From the NCBI RefSeq assembly GCF_018130615.1, contig NZ_JAFCKB010000003.1, positions 372,001 through 436,000 of the forward strand: a stretch of 64,000 nt of DNA, read 5' to 3'. This DNA is from Bradyrhizobium manausense (GTDB taxonomy: Bacteria; Pseudomonadota; Alphaproteobacteria; Rhizobiales; Xanthobacteraceae). The notes below the pieces were generated by a model, which was given only the letters and a program-made list of their open reading frames with translations, did no database searches and was not told the origin of the DNA. Shown here one piece after another: positions 25,123 to 34,234 of this stretch. Position 1 is the first letter of the stretch. Each line of letters opens with the position of its first letter. The translations under genes were made by a program, and so were the position numbers.

Positions 25123-26667
25123 ATGAGCGAAACGTCCAACTTCCTCGGTATCGTCTCCGGCGATCGCCGTCGTGCCCATGCTGAGGTCGCCCATCGCGCC
25201 GATCGCATCGCCTCGGGCCTCGACAGGATCGGCGTCAAGCAGGGCGATTGCGTCTGCATGCTGATGCGCAACGACGTTGCCTTCCTGGAGGCCGCCTACG
25301 CCGCGATGCGGCTCGGTGCCTATGGCGTGCCGATCAACTGGCACTTCAAGCCGGAGGAGATCAACTATATCCTCAACGACACCGGCACGTCCGTGCTGAT
25401 CGGACATGCCGACATGCTGCACGCCTTGCGCGACGCGGTTCCTGAAGGCGTCACCGTGTTCAGCGTGCCGACGCCGCCGGAGATCCTCAATAACTACAAG
25501 ATCGATCCCGATCATCTGAAGACACCGGACTTCGCGATCGATCTCGAATCCTGGCTCGCGCCGTACCAGCCCTATGACGGTCCGGTCGTGCCGCAGCCGA
25601 TGAACATGATCTATACCTCGGGCACGACAGGCCATCCCAAGGGCGTGCGGCGCAATGCGCCGACGCCGCAGCAGCAGGCCGCCGGCGAGCGTATGCGCGC
25701 CATGATCTACGGGCTGAAGCCCGGTGCCCGCGCGATCCTGCCCGGTCCGCTCTATCATTCCGCGCCGAATTCGTTCGGCATTCGCGCAGGCAAGCTCGGC
25801 GGCGCGTTGGTGCTGATGCCGCGCTTCGAGCCGGAAGAATTTCTGGAGTTGATCGAGCGCTTTGGAATCGACACCATCTTCATGGTGCCGACCATGTTCA
25901 TCCGCCTGATGAAGCTGCCTGAGGAGGTGCGCAGGAAGTACGACGTCTCCTCGCTGCGCCACATCATCCACGCCGCAGCGCCGTGCCCGGCCGACGTCAA
26001 GCGCGCCATGATCGAATGGTGGGGGCCGGTGATCTACGAATTCTACGGCTCGACCGAATCCAGCGCCGTCACCTTCGCAACGTCGGAAGACGCGCTGAAG
26101 AAGCCGGGCACGGTCGGCAAGATCACGCCCGGCGCCGAGCTGCGCTTCATCGGCGATGACGGTCGCGTGCTCGGCGTCGGCGAAATCGGCGAGATCTACT
26201 CCCGGATGGCCGAAATGGCCGACTTCACCTACCACAACAAGCCCGAGAAGCGCGCCGAGATCGACCGCAACGGTTTCATCACCTCCGGCGATGTCGGCTA
26301 TATCGACGAGGATGGCTACGTCTTCATCTGCGACCGCAAGCGCGACATGGTCATTTCTGGCGGCGTCAACATCTATCCGGCCGAGATCGAATCCGTGCTG
26401 CACGCCGTGCCGGGCGTGCATGACTGCGCGGTGTTCGGCATCCCCGATGCCGAGTTCGGCGAGGCCCTGATGGCCGTGGTCGAGCCGCAGCCAGGCGTCA
26501 CGCTGGATGCAGCTGATATTCGAGCCCGGTTGAAAGCCTCGCTCGCCGACTACAAGGTGCCCAAGCACATCGAGATCCGCGCCGGGCTGCCGCGCGAAGA
26601 CTCCGGAAAAATCTTCAAGCGCCGCCTGCGCGATCCCTATTGGGAGCAGGCCGGACGAAAAATCTGA
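25123..26667 (+). CDS. Acyl-CoA synthetase (AMP-forming)
   Basis: A 514-residue ANL-superfamily ligase. It has the A3 motif MIYTSGTTGHPKGVRRNAPT; A5 IYEFYGSTESSAVTFATSED; A7/A8 FITSGDVGYIDEDGYVFICD and RKRDMVISGGVNIYPAEIES; and A10 PREDSGKIFKRRLRDP. The N terminus is short, starting almost at the GDRR(R)AHAEV strand, so this enzyme lacks the first ~20 residues of longer FadD forms. The ribosome-binding site is weak (AAAGAAAAAC). It follows the crotonase by 67 bp. The GSTESS variant of A5 is common in bile-acid and steroid side-chain ligases, but the substrate cannot be fixed here. Confidence 0.91.
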   Translation: MSETSNFLGIVSGDRRRAHAEVAHRADRIASGLDRIGVKQGDCVCMLMRNDVAFLEAAYAAMRLGAYGVPINWHFKPEEINYILNDTGTSVLIGHADMLHALRDAVPEGVTVFSVPTPPEILNNYKIDPDHLKTPDFAIDLESWLAPYQPYDGPVVPQPMNMIYTSGTTGHPKGVRRNAPTPQQQAAGERMRAMIYGLKPGARAILPGPLYHSAPNSFGIRAGKLGGALVLMPRFEPEEFLELIERFGIDTIFMVPTMFIRLMKLPEEVRRKYDVSSLRHIIHAAAPCPADVKRAMIEWWGPVIYEFYGSTESSAVTFATSEDALKKPGTVGKITPGAELRFIGDDGRVLGVGEIGEIYSRMAEMADFTYHNKPEKRAEIDRNGFITSGDVGYIDEDGYVFICDRKRDMVISGGVNIYPAEIESVLHAVPGVHDCAVFGIPDAEFGEALMAVVEPQPGVTLDAADIRARLKASLADYKVPKHIEIRAGLPREDSGKIFKRRLRDPYWEQAGRKI

Positions 26668-26671
26668 GCGG

Positions 26672-26755
26672 CTTGGCTCGGATGGAGCGAAGCGCAATCC
26701 GGGGCGGTGCTTGCGTCCAAACCCCGGATTTCGCTCCACTCCATCCGGGCTACGA
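26672..26755. repeat. Dispersed palindromic repeat, TAGCCCGGATGGAG type (copy 2)
   Basis: CTCGGATGGAGCGAAGCGCA pairs with CGCTCCACTCCATCCGGGCT; inner AATCCGGGG/CCCCGGATT arms. It begins a few bases after the acyl-CoA synthetase stop. Confidence 0.85.
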
Positions 26756-26900
26756 ACGCAGGGTGAGAAGGCGTTCATGGCGAAGCGCGCGCCGAAATTC
26801 GAGGGACGGTAGGCCGCTCAGGTTGATGCACGCTGGAGTAGCAATCGGTAACCGGCTCGGCTAGGTTGGCGTTCCCATTTCCTGCCGCTAGCGATCGCAA

Positions 26901-27992
26901 ATGCCCTCATACCGCGCCAGCTCCAGCTTCTTCGAAGTCCCTCATGCCGCCGTCTATGCCCTGATGACGCTGACGGTCCTCGCGTCGGGGTTCTGCTTCA
27001 TTCAGGCGGGCGGTCCAGAGGCGTCGGGCGAGTTGCTCTATCGCTACGGCGGCATGTATTCGGGCGCAATCGCGCGGCATGAGTACTGGCGTCTGATCGC
27101 CTATGGCTTCCTGCACGTCAACTTCGTCCACCTCACGATGAACATGTTGTGCCTCGTGCTCTGGGGTGGACATCTCGAGCGGCGGATCGGACCGGCCTAT
27201 TTCCTCATCATCTATCTCTGCGCGATGGTGTTCGGCGCCGTCATCGGCAACGGCATCCATTCCACGCCCTATTTGACGGTCGGCGCGTCGGGTGCCACGT
27301 CGGGCATTCTGGGCGCGCTGTTCTGCCTGTGGATCCTCGGCAAACTTGACGTCAGGTTCGACTTCTTCGCAATCAACATCGGATTGAACATCGCGTTTGC
27401 GCTCGGCAATTCGCGGATCGACTGGGGCGTCCATCTCGGCGGGTTTGCCGCCGGACTGATCGCCTGTGCGGTGCTGGACCTGGTCGAGAAAGCGATTCCT
27501 TACGTGCTTCGTTGCAAGTTTCCGGAAGCCGTCAAGGTCAGCCTGACCTTGCTTGCCTGTGTTGCTGCACTATGGGCCTGGAGCGGCCGGGCTCAGGCCG
27601 TCGCCGCCGGGGTTGCCGGATGGGGCCCGGCCATCATCGTCGTGGTCGCATCTTGTGCCGTCGTGAAGATAGTTGATCTCGTCCTCTCCATGAAAAAGGG
27701 CCTCGCGATCGTTGTGACGGCGTTGGCCGGTGCAAACGCTACCGCCGTGATGCTCATCGGTTGGGCTCTGGCATCGTCTTGCAGGCCGCGCTGGCCAACG
27801 GGATCCGTTCCGCTCGATAATTTTCTCGTCACATTCTGTCTCAATCCTGTTCTCATCTCGGGGCTGTCAGCAATTGGCGTCGCGGCGGTGACGCTTTGGC
27901 TCTGTGCGAAGGAGATTTCGCGCGGAATCGAGGATGTCGGATTCGTCGGCACATCGCTGCGTGCCGAACGCAGCCGGCGTCATGGACTATGA
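26901..27992 (+). CDS. Rhomboid family intramembrane serine protease with C-terminal membrane extension
   Basis: A 363-residue polytopic membrane protein. The rhomboid core has the WR motif (YWRLIAYGFLHVNFVHLTMN; His72, His77 and Asn81), the catalytic GASG with Ser130, and the catalytic His178 in WGVHLGGFAAG. These are all residues needed for cleavage of transmembrane substrates. After the core (about residue 205) there are about four further hydrophobic segments to the C terminus, absent from minimal rhomboids such as GlpG. ATG 26901 has only a weak ribosome-binding site (GCTAGCG). The following YccF gene, 64 bp downstream on the same strand, may be co-transcribed. Confidence 0.88.
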   Translation: MPSYRASSSFFEVPHAAVYALMTLTVLASGFCFIQAGGPEASGELLYRYGGMYSGAIARHEYWRLIAYGFLHVNFVHLTMNMLCLVLWGGHLERRIGPAYFLIIYLCAMVFGAVIGNGIHSTPYLTVGASGATSGILGALFCLWILGKLDVRFDFFAINIGLNIAFALGNSRIDWGVHLGGFAAGLIACAVLDLVEKAIPYVLRCKFPEAVKVSLTLLACVAALWAWSGRAQAVAAGVAGWGPAIIVVVASCAVVKIVDLVLSMKKGLAIVVTALAGANATAVMLIGWALASSCRPRWPTGSVPLDNFLVTFCLNPVLISGLSAIGVAAVTLWLCAKEISRGIEDVGFVGTSLRAERSRRHGL

Positions 27993-28056
27993 CCTCGGAG
28001 GTCGTGCTATAAGAGGGCTCATCGACCTCCGGATGGTCCCAAGGTTCCTAAATCCC

Positions 28057-28461
28057 ATGTCTCCAGTTTCCATCCTGCTCAACCTGATCTGGATTCTCAT
28101 CGGCGGTGCCTGGATGGCATTCGGCTGGCTGGTGGCCTCCGTCATCATGGCCATCACCATCATTGGCCTGCCCTGGGCACGGGCGGCGTTCAACATCGCC
28201 ATTTACACGCTCCTGCCGTTCGGCTCTCGCGCAGTCAACCGCGACGAGGTCACCGGCATGAGCGATATCGGCACGGGCGCCCTCGGGGTGATCGGCAACA
28301 TCATCTGGTTGGTGCTGGCCGGCTGGTGGCTGGCGTTGGGCCACGTCCTCACGGCCGTGATTTTCGCCATCACCATCATCGGCATTCCCTTCGCCTGGGC
28401 TCATTTGAAGCTCGCAGGCATCGCGCTTTGGCCGATCGGCAAGGTGATCGTGCCGGCCTGA
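28057..28461 (+). CDS. YccF domain-containing inner membrane protein
   Basis: A 134-residue membrane protein with two YccF (DUF307) repeats: LLNLIWILIGGAWMAFGWLV with IMAITIIGLPWARAAF, then IGNIIWLVLAGWWLALGHVL with IFAITIIGIPFAWAHLKLAG. The (L/I)TIIG(L/I)P signature occurs twice, and each repeat spans two membrane segments. ATG 28057 aligns with the start of Escherichia coli YccF; the upstream in-frame codons (from 27904) overlap the rhomboid gene and look non-coding. Function is unknown in all organisms. Confidence 0.86.
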   Translation: MSPVSILLNLIWILIGGAWMAFGWLVASVIMAITIIGLPWARAAFNIAIYTLLPFGSRAVNRDEVTGMSDIGTGALGVIGNIIWLVLAGWWLALGHVLTAVIFAITIIGIPFAWAHLKLAGIALWPIGKVIVPA

Positions 28462-28593
28462 CCTTGTCGGCGAGATTCCAGCCCGCCGCGCGGCGTGTGT
28501 GCGCCGCCCCCAACTTCATCTTGCGCTGCGGCAAAAAACTTGCACACTCGGCCCCGCCGGGAGCCATTGGGAGCTCTACAAGGGGAGCGAGCC

Positions 28594-31383
28594 ATGTCCC
28601 TCCAGACCGTACCATCCGACGCCACTGAGCAGCGCTCCAACCGGCCTGAGGACGTTCAGGCGCTGGAAGCCGATGTGCGGCTGCGCGACGACATCCGCCT
28701 GCTCGGGCGCATCCTCGGTGACACGGTGCGCGACCAGGAGGGGGAGGATGTGTTCGACCTGGTCGAGCGTATCCGGCAGACCTCGATCCGGTTCCACCGC
28801 GACGAGGACCGGCTCGCCCGCCGCGAGCTCGAACAGATCCTCGACAGCATGTCGACCTCCGAGACGGTACGGATCGTCCGCGCCTTCAGTTATTTTTCCC
28901 ACCTCGCCAATATCGCCGAGGACCAGAACAACATTCGTCAGATGCGCGCCGGCAAGGGCGGCGGCTCCGGCGTTCTGGTGGCGACGCTCGCCAAGGCCAA
29001 GGGCGCGGGAATTGGTGCCGACGCGCTGCGCAATTTCTTCAAGAGCGCGCTCGTCAGTCCGGTGCTGACCGCGCACCCCACCGAAGTCCGCCGCAAGAGC
29101 ACCATGGACCGCGAGATGGAGGTCGCTGGCCTGCTCGACCGCCGCGAGCGGGTCGCTTTGACCCCGGACGAGGCCGCTGCCAGCGACGAGCAGCTGCGCC
29201 GCGAGGTGCTGACGCTGTGGCAGACCAATCTGCTGCGCCGGACCAAGCTCACCGTGCTCGACGAGGTCGCCAACGGCCTGTCGTTCTACGATTACACGTT
29301 CCTGCGCGAGGTGCCGCGGCTGGTCAACGCGCTGGAGGATCGGCTGGAGGAGGGCGGCGAGCAGGCCGCCGGCGAGCTCGCCTCGTTCCTGAGGATGGGA
29401 AGCTGGATCGGCGGCGACCGCGACGGCAATCCCTTCGTCACCGCCGACGTGATGCGCGGCACGCTGCGGCTGCAGTCGAGCCGCGTGATGCAATTTTATC
29501 TGAACGAGCTGCACGTGCTCGGCTCGGAACTGTCGATCGCGGCGCATCTCGCCGACGTCTCCGAGGAACTGCGCACGCTGGCCGAGCGCTCGCCGGACAC
29601 CTCGCCGCACCGGAGCGGCGAGCCCTATCGTCTCGCGGTCTCAGGCATCTATGCGCGCCTGACGGCGACGGCCGAAAAACTCAAGGTCGAGATCACCCGC
29701 CGTCCGGTCGGCAAGGGCGCGCCTTATGCGAGCGTCAAGGAGTTGCAGGCCGATCTCGACGTGCTGCACCGCTCGCTGATCTCCAACAACGCTCGCGTCA
29801 TCGCCCGAGGCCGGCTGCGGCTGCTCAGGCGCGCGGTGGATTGCTTCGGCTTCCATCTGGCGCGGCTCGACATTCGCCAGAATTCTGCCGTGCACGAACG
29901 CACCATCGCGGAGCTGATGGATGCCGCCAACCCCGGCATGTCCTATCTCGCGCTCGGCGAGGACGCGCGCATTTCGTTGCTGACCAACGAACTCCGCTCG
30001 ACGCGCGCGCTGGTGTCGCCGTTCGTCAAGTACAGCGACGAGACCATGGGTGAGCTCAACGTCTTCCATGCCGCCGCGGAAGCGCATGCGATGTTCGGCT
30101 CGGATGCCATCCCCCAATGCATCATCTCGATGTGCAAGGGCATGTCGGACATGCTCGAAGTCGCGGTGCTGCTGAAGGAGGTGGGCCTCGTCCATCCGTC
30201 CGGGCGCAGCGCCATCAACATCGTGCCGCTGTTCGAGACCATCGAGGATTTGCAGGCGTCAAGCGGCATCATGGATCGCATGCTGTCGCTGCACGACTAC
30301 CGCCGTCTCGTCGACAGCCGCGGCAGCGTGCAGGAAGTGATGCTCGGCTATTCCGACTCGAACAAGGACGGCGGCTTCGTCACCTCGGGCTGGGAGCTCT
30401 ACAAGGCCGAGATCGGGCTCGTCGACGTGTTCGAGCGTCACCACGTGCGCTTGCGCCTGTTCCACGGCCGCGGCGGCTCGGTGGGCCGCGGCGGCGGTCC
30501 GAGCTATGACGCCATCGTCGCGCAGCCGGGCGGGGCGGTGAACGGTCAGATCCGCATCACCGAGCAGGGCGAGATCATCTCGTCGAAATATTCCAATGCC
30601 GAAGTCGGCCGCAACAATCTGGAGATCCTGGCGGCTGCGACGCTGGATGCGAGCCTGTTGCAGCCGAGCCAGAGTGCGCCCCGCCGTGAATATCTCACCG
30701 CGATGGACGAACTATCAAATCTCGCTTTCAAGGCGTATCGCGGCCTGGTCTACGAGACCGATGGCTTCGTCGATTATTTCTGGTCGTCGACGGTGATCAA
30801 CGAGATCGCGACACTCAACATCGGCAGCCGTCCGGCCTCGCGCAAGAAGACCCGCGCGATCGAGGATTTGCGCGCGATCCCCTGGGTGTTCTCCTGGGCG
30901 CAATGCCGCCTGATGCTGCCGGGCTGGTACGGCTTTGGCAGCGCGGTCGAGCAATGGATTGCGGAGCATCCGCAACAGGGCATGCCGTTCCTGAAGGAGC
31001 TCTACAAGGAATGGCCGTTCTTCCGCATGCTGCTGTCGAACATGGACATGGTGCTGGCGAAAAGCTCGATCGCGATCGCCTCGCGTTATGCCGAACTGGT
31101 GCCGGACGAAGCGTTGCGCGAAAAGATCTTCGGCCGCATCCGCCGCGAATGGCATTCCTGCATCGAGACGTTGCTCGACATCATGGGACAGGACCGGCTG
31201 CTGCAAGGCAACCCGCTGCTGGAGCGCTCGGTGCGCCACCGTTTCCCCTATCTCGATCCGCTCAATCACGTGCAGGTCGAGCTGTTGAGGGAGCACCGCG
31301 CGCAGAACCCGGACGAGCAGGTGCTGCGCGGGATTCAGCTGACGATCAACGGTATCTCGGCGGGATTGCGGAATACGGGCTAG
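28594..31383 (+). CDS. ppc: Phosphoenolpyruvate carboxylase
   Basis: A 929-residue cytosolic enzyme that carboxylates PEP to oxaloacetate with bicarbonate, replenishing the TCA cycle. Hallmarks: catalytic His161 in [32 protein letters not shown]; the second active-site signature [20 protein letters not shown]; the glycine-rich loop [16 protein letters not shown]; and the allosteric C terminus ending [15 protein letters not shown], the conserved NTG terminus. Length is full. ATG 28594 follows AGGGGAG (28581-28587). It stands as a single-gene unit, typical of the anaplerotic ppc of Bradyrhizobium relatives. Confidence 0.97.
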   Translation: MSLQTVPSDATEQRSNRPEDVQALEADVRLRDDIRLLGRILGDTVRDQEGEDVFDLVERIRQTSIRFHRDEDRLARRELEQILDSMSTSETVRIVRAFSYFSHLANIAEDQNNIRQMRAGKGGGSGVLVATLAKAKGAGIGADALRNFFKSALVSPVLTAHPTEVRRKSTMDREMEVAGLLDRRERVALTPDEAAASDEQLRREVLTLWQTNLLRRTKLTVLDEVANGLSFYDYTFLREVPRLVNALEDRLEEGGEQAAGELASFLRMGSWIGGDRDGNPFVTADVMRGTLRLQSSRVMQFYLNELHVLGSELSIAAHLADVSEELRTLAERSPDTSPHRSGEPYRLAVSGIYARLTATAEKLKVEITRRPVGKGAPYASVKELQADLDVLHRSLISNNARVIARGRLRLLRRAVDCFGFHLARLDIRQNSAVHERTIAELMDAANPGMSYLALGEDARISLLTNELRSTRALVSPFVKYSDETMGELNVFHAAAEAHAMFGSDAIPQCIISMCKGMSDMLEVAVLLKEVGLVHPSGRSAINIVPLFETIEDLQASSGIMDRMLSLHDYRRLVDSRGSVQEVMLGYSDSNKDGGFVTSGWELYKAEIGLVDVFERHHVRLRLFHGRGGSVGRGGGPSYDAIVAQPGGAVNGQIRITEQGEIISSKYSNAEVGRNNLEILAAATLDASLLQPSQSAPRREYLTAMDELSNLAFKAYRGLVYETDGFVDYFWSSTVINEIATLNIGSRPASRKKTRAIEDLRAIPWVFSWAQCRLMLPGWYGFGSAVEQWIAEHPQQGMPFLKELYKEWPFFRMLLSNMDMVLAKSSIAIASRYAELVPDEALREKIFGRIRREWHSCIETLLDIMGQDRLLQGNPLLERSVRHRFPYLDPLNHVQVELLREHRAQNPDEQVLRGIQLTINGISAGLRNTG

Positions 31384-31400
31384 GTGGCGAATAGCGAACG

Positions 31401-31434
31401 GCGAGTAGCGAATGAAATGCCATTCGCTGCTCGC
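31401..31434. terminator. Hairpin between convergent ppc and SDR genes
   Basis: GCGAGTAGCGAATG (31401-31414), loop AAATGC, CATTCGCTGCTCGC (31421-31434): a 14-base stem with one mismatch. It lies 17 bp after the ppc stop and 14 bp from the SDR stop, so it could terminate both. The flanking GCGAATAGCGAA copies suggest a dispersed repeat. Confidence 0.5.
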
Positions 31435-31447
31435 TATTGGCGAAACC

Positions 31448-32362
31448 TCACACCGGATCCCACGGGAAGATGTCGGCGGAGCGGTCGAGCTTGTAGAACG
31501 AGCCCTTCAGCGCCGGCATGGCGTGTTCCGCGATCGACTGCGGCGTCCAGCCTTCGCTGCGATGGACCGAGCGCAGCGGACGGTTCTGGCTGAACAGGAA
31601 CAGCTCGTTCATGCGTGCGCCAAAGATCTGGCCGGTGACGTCCTTGGCGGCATCGGAGAGCAGATAGGCGCAGATCGGCGCGATCTTCTCCGGACCCATC
31701 TGCTTGATCTTCTCGACGCGCGCCTTCTCGGCTTCGGTCTCGGTCGGGATGGTGCCGATCATGCGGGTCCAGGCGAACGGCGAGACGCAGTTCGAGCGGA
31801 CGTTGAAGCGGCCCATGTCGAGCGCGATCGATTTGGAGAGTCCGATGATGCCGAGCTTGGCGGCAGCGTAGTTGGCCTGACCAAAATTGCCGATCAGGCC
31901 GGAGGTCGAGGTGAAGTGCACGAACGAGCCCGACTCCTGCTCGCGGAAGATGCGCGCAGCGGCGTGGCTGACGTAGAACGAGCCCATCAGATGAACCTTG
32001 ATGACGGCCTCGAACGCTTCCACGCTCATCTTGTGAAAGATCATGTCGCGCAAGATGCCGGCGTTGTTGACGACGCCATCGAGCCGGCCGAAATGATCGG
32101 TTGCGGTCTTGACGATCTTGCTGGCGGGAACGGCTTCCGCGACCGACTCGAAATTGGGGACCGCGACGCCGCCGCGCTTCTTGATCTCCTCGACCACCTC
32201 CTCAGCCGGCGTGGCACTGGTGCCAGCGCCGTCGGCGGCTCCGCCGGGATCGTTGACGACGACCTTGGCGCCTTCCGCCGCACAGAGCAGCGCGATCTCG
32301 CGCCCGATGCCGCGGCCTGCGCCGGTGACGATGATGACCTTGTCTTGCAGTGATTTGCTCAT
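31448..32362 (-). CDS. SDR family 3-hydroxyacyl-CoA dehydrogenase (MFE-2 / HSD17B4-like)
   Basis: A 304-residue SDR of the type found in multifunctional enzyme 2. Rossmann motif VTGAGRGIGREIALLCAAEG with an ND(P)GG after the second strand (VVVNDPGGAADG), favouring NAD; NNAGILRDMIFHKMS; STSGLIGNFGQANYAAAKLG with the catalytic Ser, Tyr and Lys; and SPFAWTRMIG. The Asp in VNDPGG and the DxxxHK motif are typical of peroxisomal D-3-hydroxyacyl-CoA dehydrogenases. It lies downstream on the same strand of a thiolase and a DUF35 gene, making a beta-oxidation-like set. ATG 32362 is at the end of the frame. Confidence 0.89.
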   Translation of the reverse strand: MSKSLQDKVIIVTGAGRGIGREIALLCAAEGAKVVVNDPGGAADGAGTSATPAEEVVEEIKKRGGVAVPNFESVAEAVPASKIVKTATDHFGRLDGVVNNAGILRDMIFHKMSVEAFEAVIKVHLMGSFYVSHAAARIFREQESGSFVHFTSTSGLIGNFGQANYAAAKLGIIGLSKSIALDMGRFNVRSNCVSPFAWTRMIGTIPTETEAEKARVEKIKQMGPEKIAPICAYLLSDAAKDVTGQIFGARMNELFLFSQNRPLRSVHRSEGWTPQSIAEHAMPALKGSFYKLDRSADIFPWDPV

Positions 32363-32395
32363 GTGGGTTCTCCGCTATTCGCCTCAAATTCTGCC

Positions 32396-32495
32396 GTCAT
32401 TCCGGGATGCGCCGAAGGCGCAGGCCCGGAATCCATAACCACGGTCGGGAGTATGGATTCCGGGCTCGTCGCTTCGCGCCGCCCCCCGGAATGAC
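32396..32495. repeat. Dispersed palindromic repeat, GTCATTCCGGG type (copy 1)
   Basis: GTCATTCCGGGATGCGCCGA at the left and CCCCCGGAATGAC at the right, inner CCCGGAATCCATA/TATGGATTCCGGG arms. Further copies at 37863-37941 and 41646-41747. It separates the SDR from the thiolase. Confidence 0.88.
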
Positions 32496-32500
32496 AGCCA

Positions 32501-33640
32501 TTACCTCTCGTTCGTAAACACGATCGTGCCACTGGCGGCGAACATGCCGCCGACGCCGTGGCACACTGAAATCTTCGCGTTCGGCACCTGCGCCGGCGCG
32601 ATGCCGCGCATCTGGCGTACGCTCTCCTGAAGCGCGTACATGCCGTACATGCCCGAATGCATGTAGCTCAAGCCGCCGCCATTGGTGTTGAGCGGCAGCT
32701 TGCCGCCGGGCCGCGTATTGCCGTCCGCGATGAACTTGCCCGTCTCCTCGTGCGGCATGAAACCGAGATCGCCGAGGCCGAACAGCGGCAGATGCGCAAA
32801 GGCGTCGTAGATCATGAGGTGATCGACGTCCTTGTGCGCGATGCCGGCCTCCTTGAATGCCAGCGGACCCGCGGTCTTGAACGCGCGCGAGGAGTTGAAC
32901 GTTTCCATCTGGCTGACCATCGGGGTTTCGACGCTCTCGCCGGTGCCCATGATGTAGACGGGCTTGCGCGGAAAATCCCTGGCGCGGTCGGCCGAGGTCA
33001 GGATCAGCGCGCCGCCGCCGTCGGTGACGAGGCAGCACTGCAGAAGCCGGAACGGATAGGCGATCATGCGCGAGTTGAGGACGTCGGCAACCGTGATCGG
33101 GTCCTTCATCATCGCCCGCGGATTCTTCGCCGCCCATTCGCGCTGCACCACCGCGACCGCGGCGAGCTGCTCGTGCGTGATGCCGTAGGTCTTCATGAAC
33201 CGCAGCACGGGGATCGGGAACATGCTCGGCGGGCCGTACACGCCATAGGGCGCCTCGAACTGGCCCTGCAGGCTGTCGGCGGGGATCGAGCGCGGCGCCT
33301 TGCCGATCATCGACTTGCCGCTTTCGGCATGCGTGATCAGCACGGTCTTGCACAGGCCGGCCTCGATCGCCGCCGCGGCGTGGCGGACGTGCAGCATGAA
33401 GGAGCAGCCGCCGACCGAGGTGCCGTCGACCCAGGTCGGCCTGATGCCGAGATAGTGGCAGACCTGCTGCGGCGTTTCGACCGCGGTGGCAAAGCCGTCA
33501 ATGTCGGAGAGCTTGAGCCCGGCGTCCGCGATGGCGTTGAGCGCCGCATCGGCGTGAAGCTGGAGCTGCGACATGGTGGGGATGACACCGAGCTCGGTGG
33601 TCTCGGCCGCGCCGACGACGGCAACCTGGTTCCTGCGCAT
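32501..33640 (-). CDS. Thiolase family protein (SCP-x-type acetyl-CoA acetyltransferase)
   Basis: A 379-residue thiolase-fold protein of the SCP-x/non-condensing class. N-terminal VAVVGAAETTELGVI; the region around Cys in DGTSVGGCSFMLHVRHAAAA; the glycine-rich VTDGGGALILTSADRAR; PLNTNGGGLSYMHSGMYGMY, with the His of the NxxGG-xxxxH motif; and the C-terminal CHGVGGMFAASGTIVF carrying the second reactive Cys-His block. It starts three bases after the stop of the DUF35 gene at 33644, so the pair is co-translated. Thiolases coupled to DUF35 proteins act in steroid side-chain or branched acyl-CoA cleavage. Start ATG 33640. Confidence 0.88.
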   Translation of the reverse strand: MRRNQVAVVGAAETTELGVIPTMSQLQLHADAALNAIADAGLKLSDIDGFATAVETPQQVCHYLGIRPTWVDGTSVGGCSFMLHVRHAAAAIEAGLCKTVLITHAESGKSMIGKAPRSIPADSLQGQFEAPYGVYGPPSMFPIPVLRFMKTYGITHEQLAAVAVVQREWAAKNPRAMMKDPITVADVLNSRMIAYPFRLLQCCLVTDGGGALILTSADRARDFPRKPVYIMGTGESVETPMVSQMETFNSSRAFKTAGPLAFKEAGIAHKDVDHLMIYDAFAHLPLFGLGDLGFMPHEETGKFIADGNTRPGGKLPLNTNGGGLSYMHSGMYGMYALQESVRQMRGIAPAQVPNAKISVCHGVGGMFAASGTIVFTNER

Positions 33641-33643
33641 GAT

Positions 33644-34057
33644 CTACCCCTTCGCCGGACGGAAGACGGGGAGCGTGATCTTGTCGTCGAGTGCCTCGAA
33701 CGCGACCTCGAGCTTCATATCGAGCTCGAGCGCTTCCGGTGTCTGCGGGCAGTCGATGATGTTGCTCATCATCCGCGGCCCCTCGGCGAGCTCGACCACC
33801 GCGATCGCGTAAGGCGGCGTGAAGCCCGGCGCGGCAGGGCGGTGGTTGATCACGTAGCTGTAAAGGAAACCCTTGCCGCTGGCCTTGAACACGGAGACCC
33901 TGCGCGAAGCGCAGGACGGGCAGAACGGACGCGGCGGGAAATAGACATGCGCGCAGGCGTCGCAGCGCTGCAGGCGCAATTCGCCTGCTTTCGTGCCGTC
34001 CCAGAAATGCTGGGTTTCCGGCGTCGGTTTCGGTCGCGCGCGCTGCGGTTCGGCCAT
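33644..34057 (-). CDS. Zn-ribbon/OB-fold acyl-CoA-associated protein (DUF35)
   Basis: A 137-residue protein of the ChsH2/DUF35 type. N-terminal rubredoxin-like zinc ribbon with Cys32, Cys35, Cys46 and Cys49 (CDAC ... CPSC), then an OB-fold beta domain (GKGFLYSYVINHRPAAPGFT, PYAIAVVELAEGPRMMSNI). Such proteins bind acyl-CoA and pair with thiolases or MaoC hydratases. ATG 34057 was chosen because GGAGGG stands nine bases before it; the ATG six codons earlier (34075) has no ribosome-binding site. The thiolase gene begins three bases after its stop. Operon order is DUF35, thiolase, then after a repeat the SDR. Confidence 0.87.
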   Translation of the reverse strand: MAEPQRARPKPTPETQHFWDGTKAGELRLQRCDACAHVYFPPRPFCPSCASRRVSVFKASGKGFLYSYVINHRPAAPGFTPPYAIAVVELAEGPRMMSNIIDCPQTPEALELDMKLEVAFEALDDKITLPVFRPAKG

Positions 34058-34204
34058 CTCGGAACGCCCTCCCATGGGACGGGCTTAGCGCCCGCCCGTT
34101 TCGATCTTGATGCGACAATCGGCTATGGTGCGTCAACAATCCAGCAGGCAGCATGCATGCCATCATGCGCACAATGCTTGTGTCGAACTGAGCCGGCGCT
34201 GTAG

Positions 34205-34218
34205 ATTGCGCGCGCAAT
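34205..34218. promoter_or_regulatory. 14-bp perfect palindrome upstream of the amidase
   Basis: ATTGCGCGCGCAAT is self-complementary over all 14 bases and ends 16 bases before the amidase ATG (34235), in the divergent region between the DUF35 and amidase genes. It is a candidate operator; no regulator gene adjoins. Confidence 0.35.
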
Positions 34219-34234
34219 ATTCCGTGAGACAGAC

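Noticed and set aside
24766-26778. A 670-codon minus-strand open frame opposite the acyl-CoA synthetase and crotonase
   Set aside because: It covers two genes with clear motifs on the plus strand and has no recognisable domain of its own.
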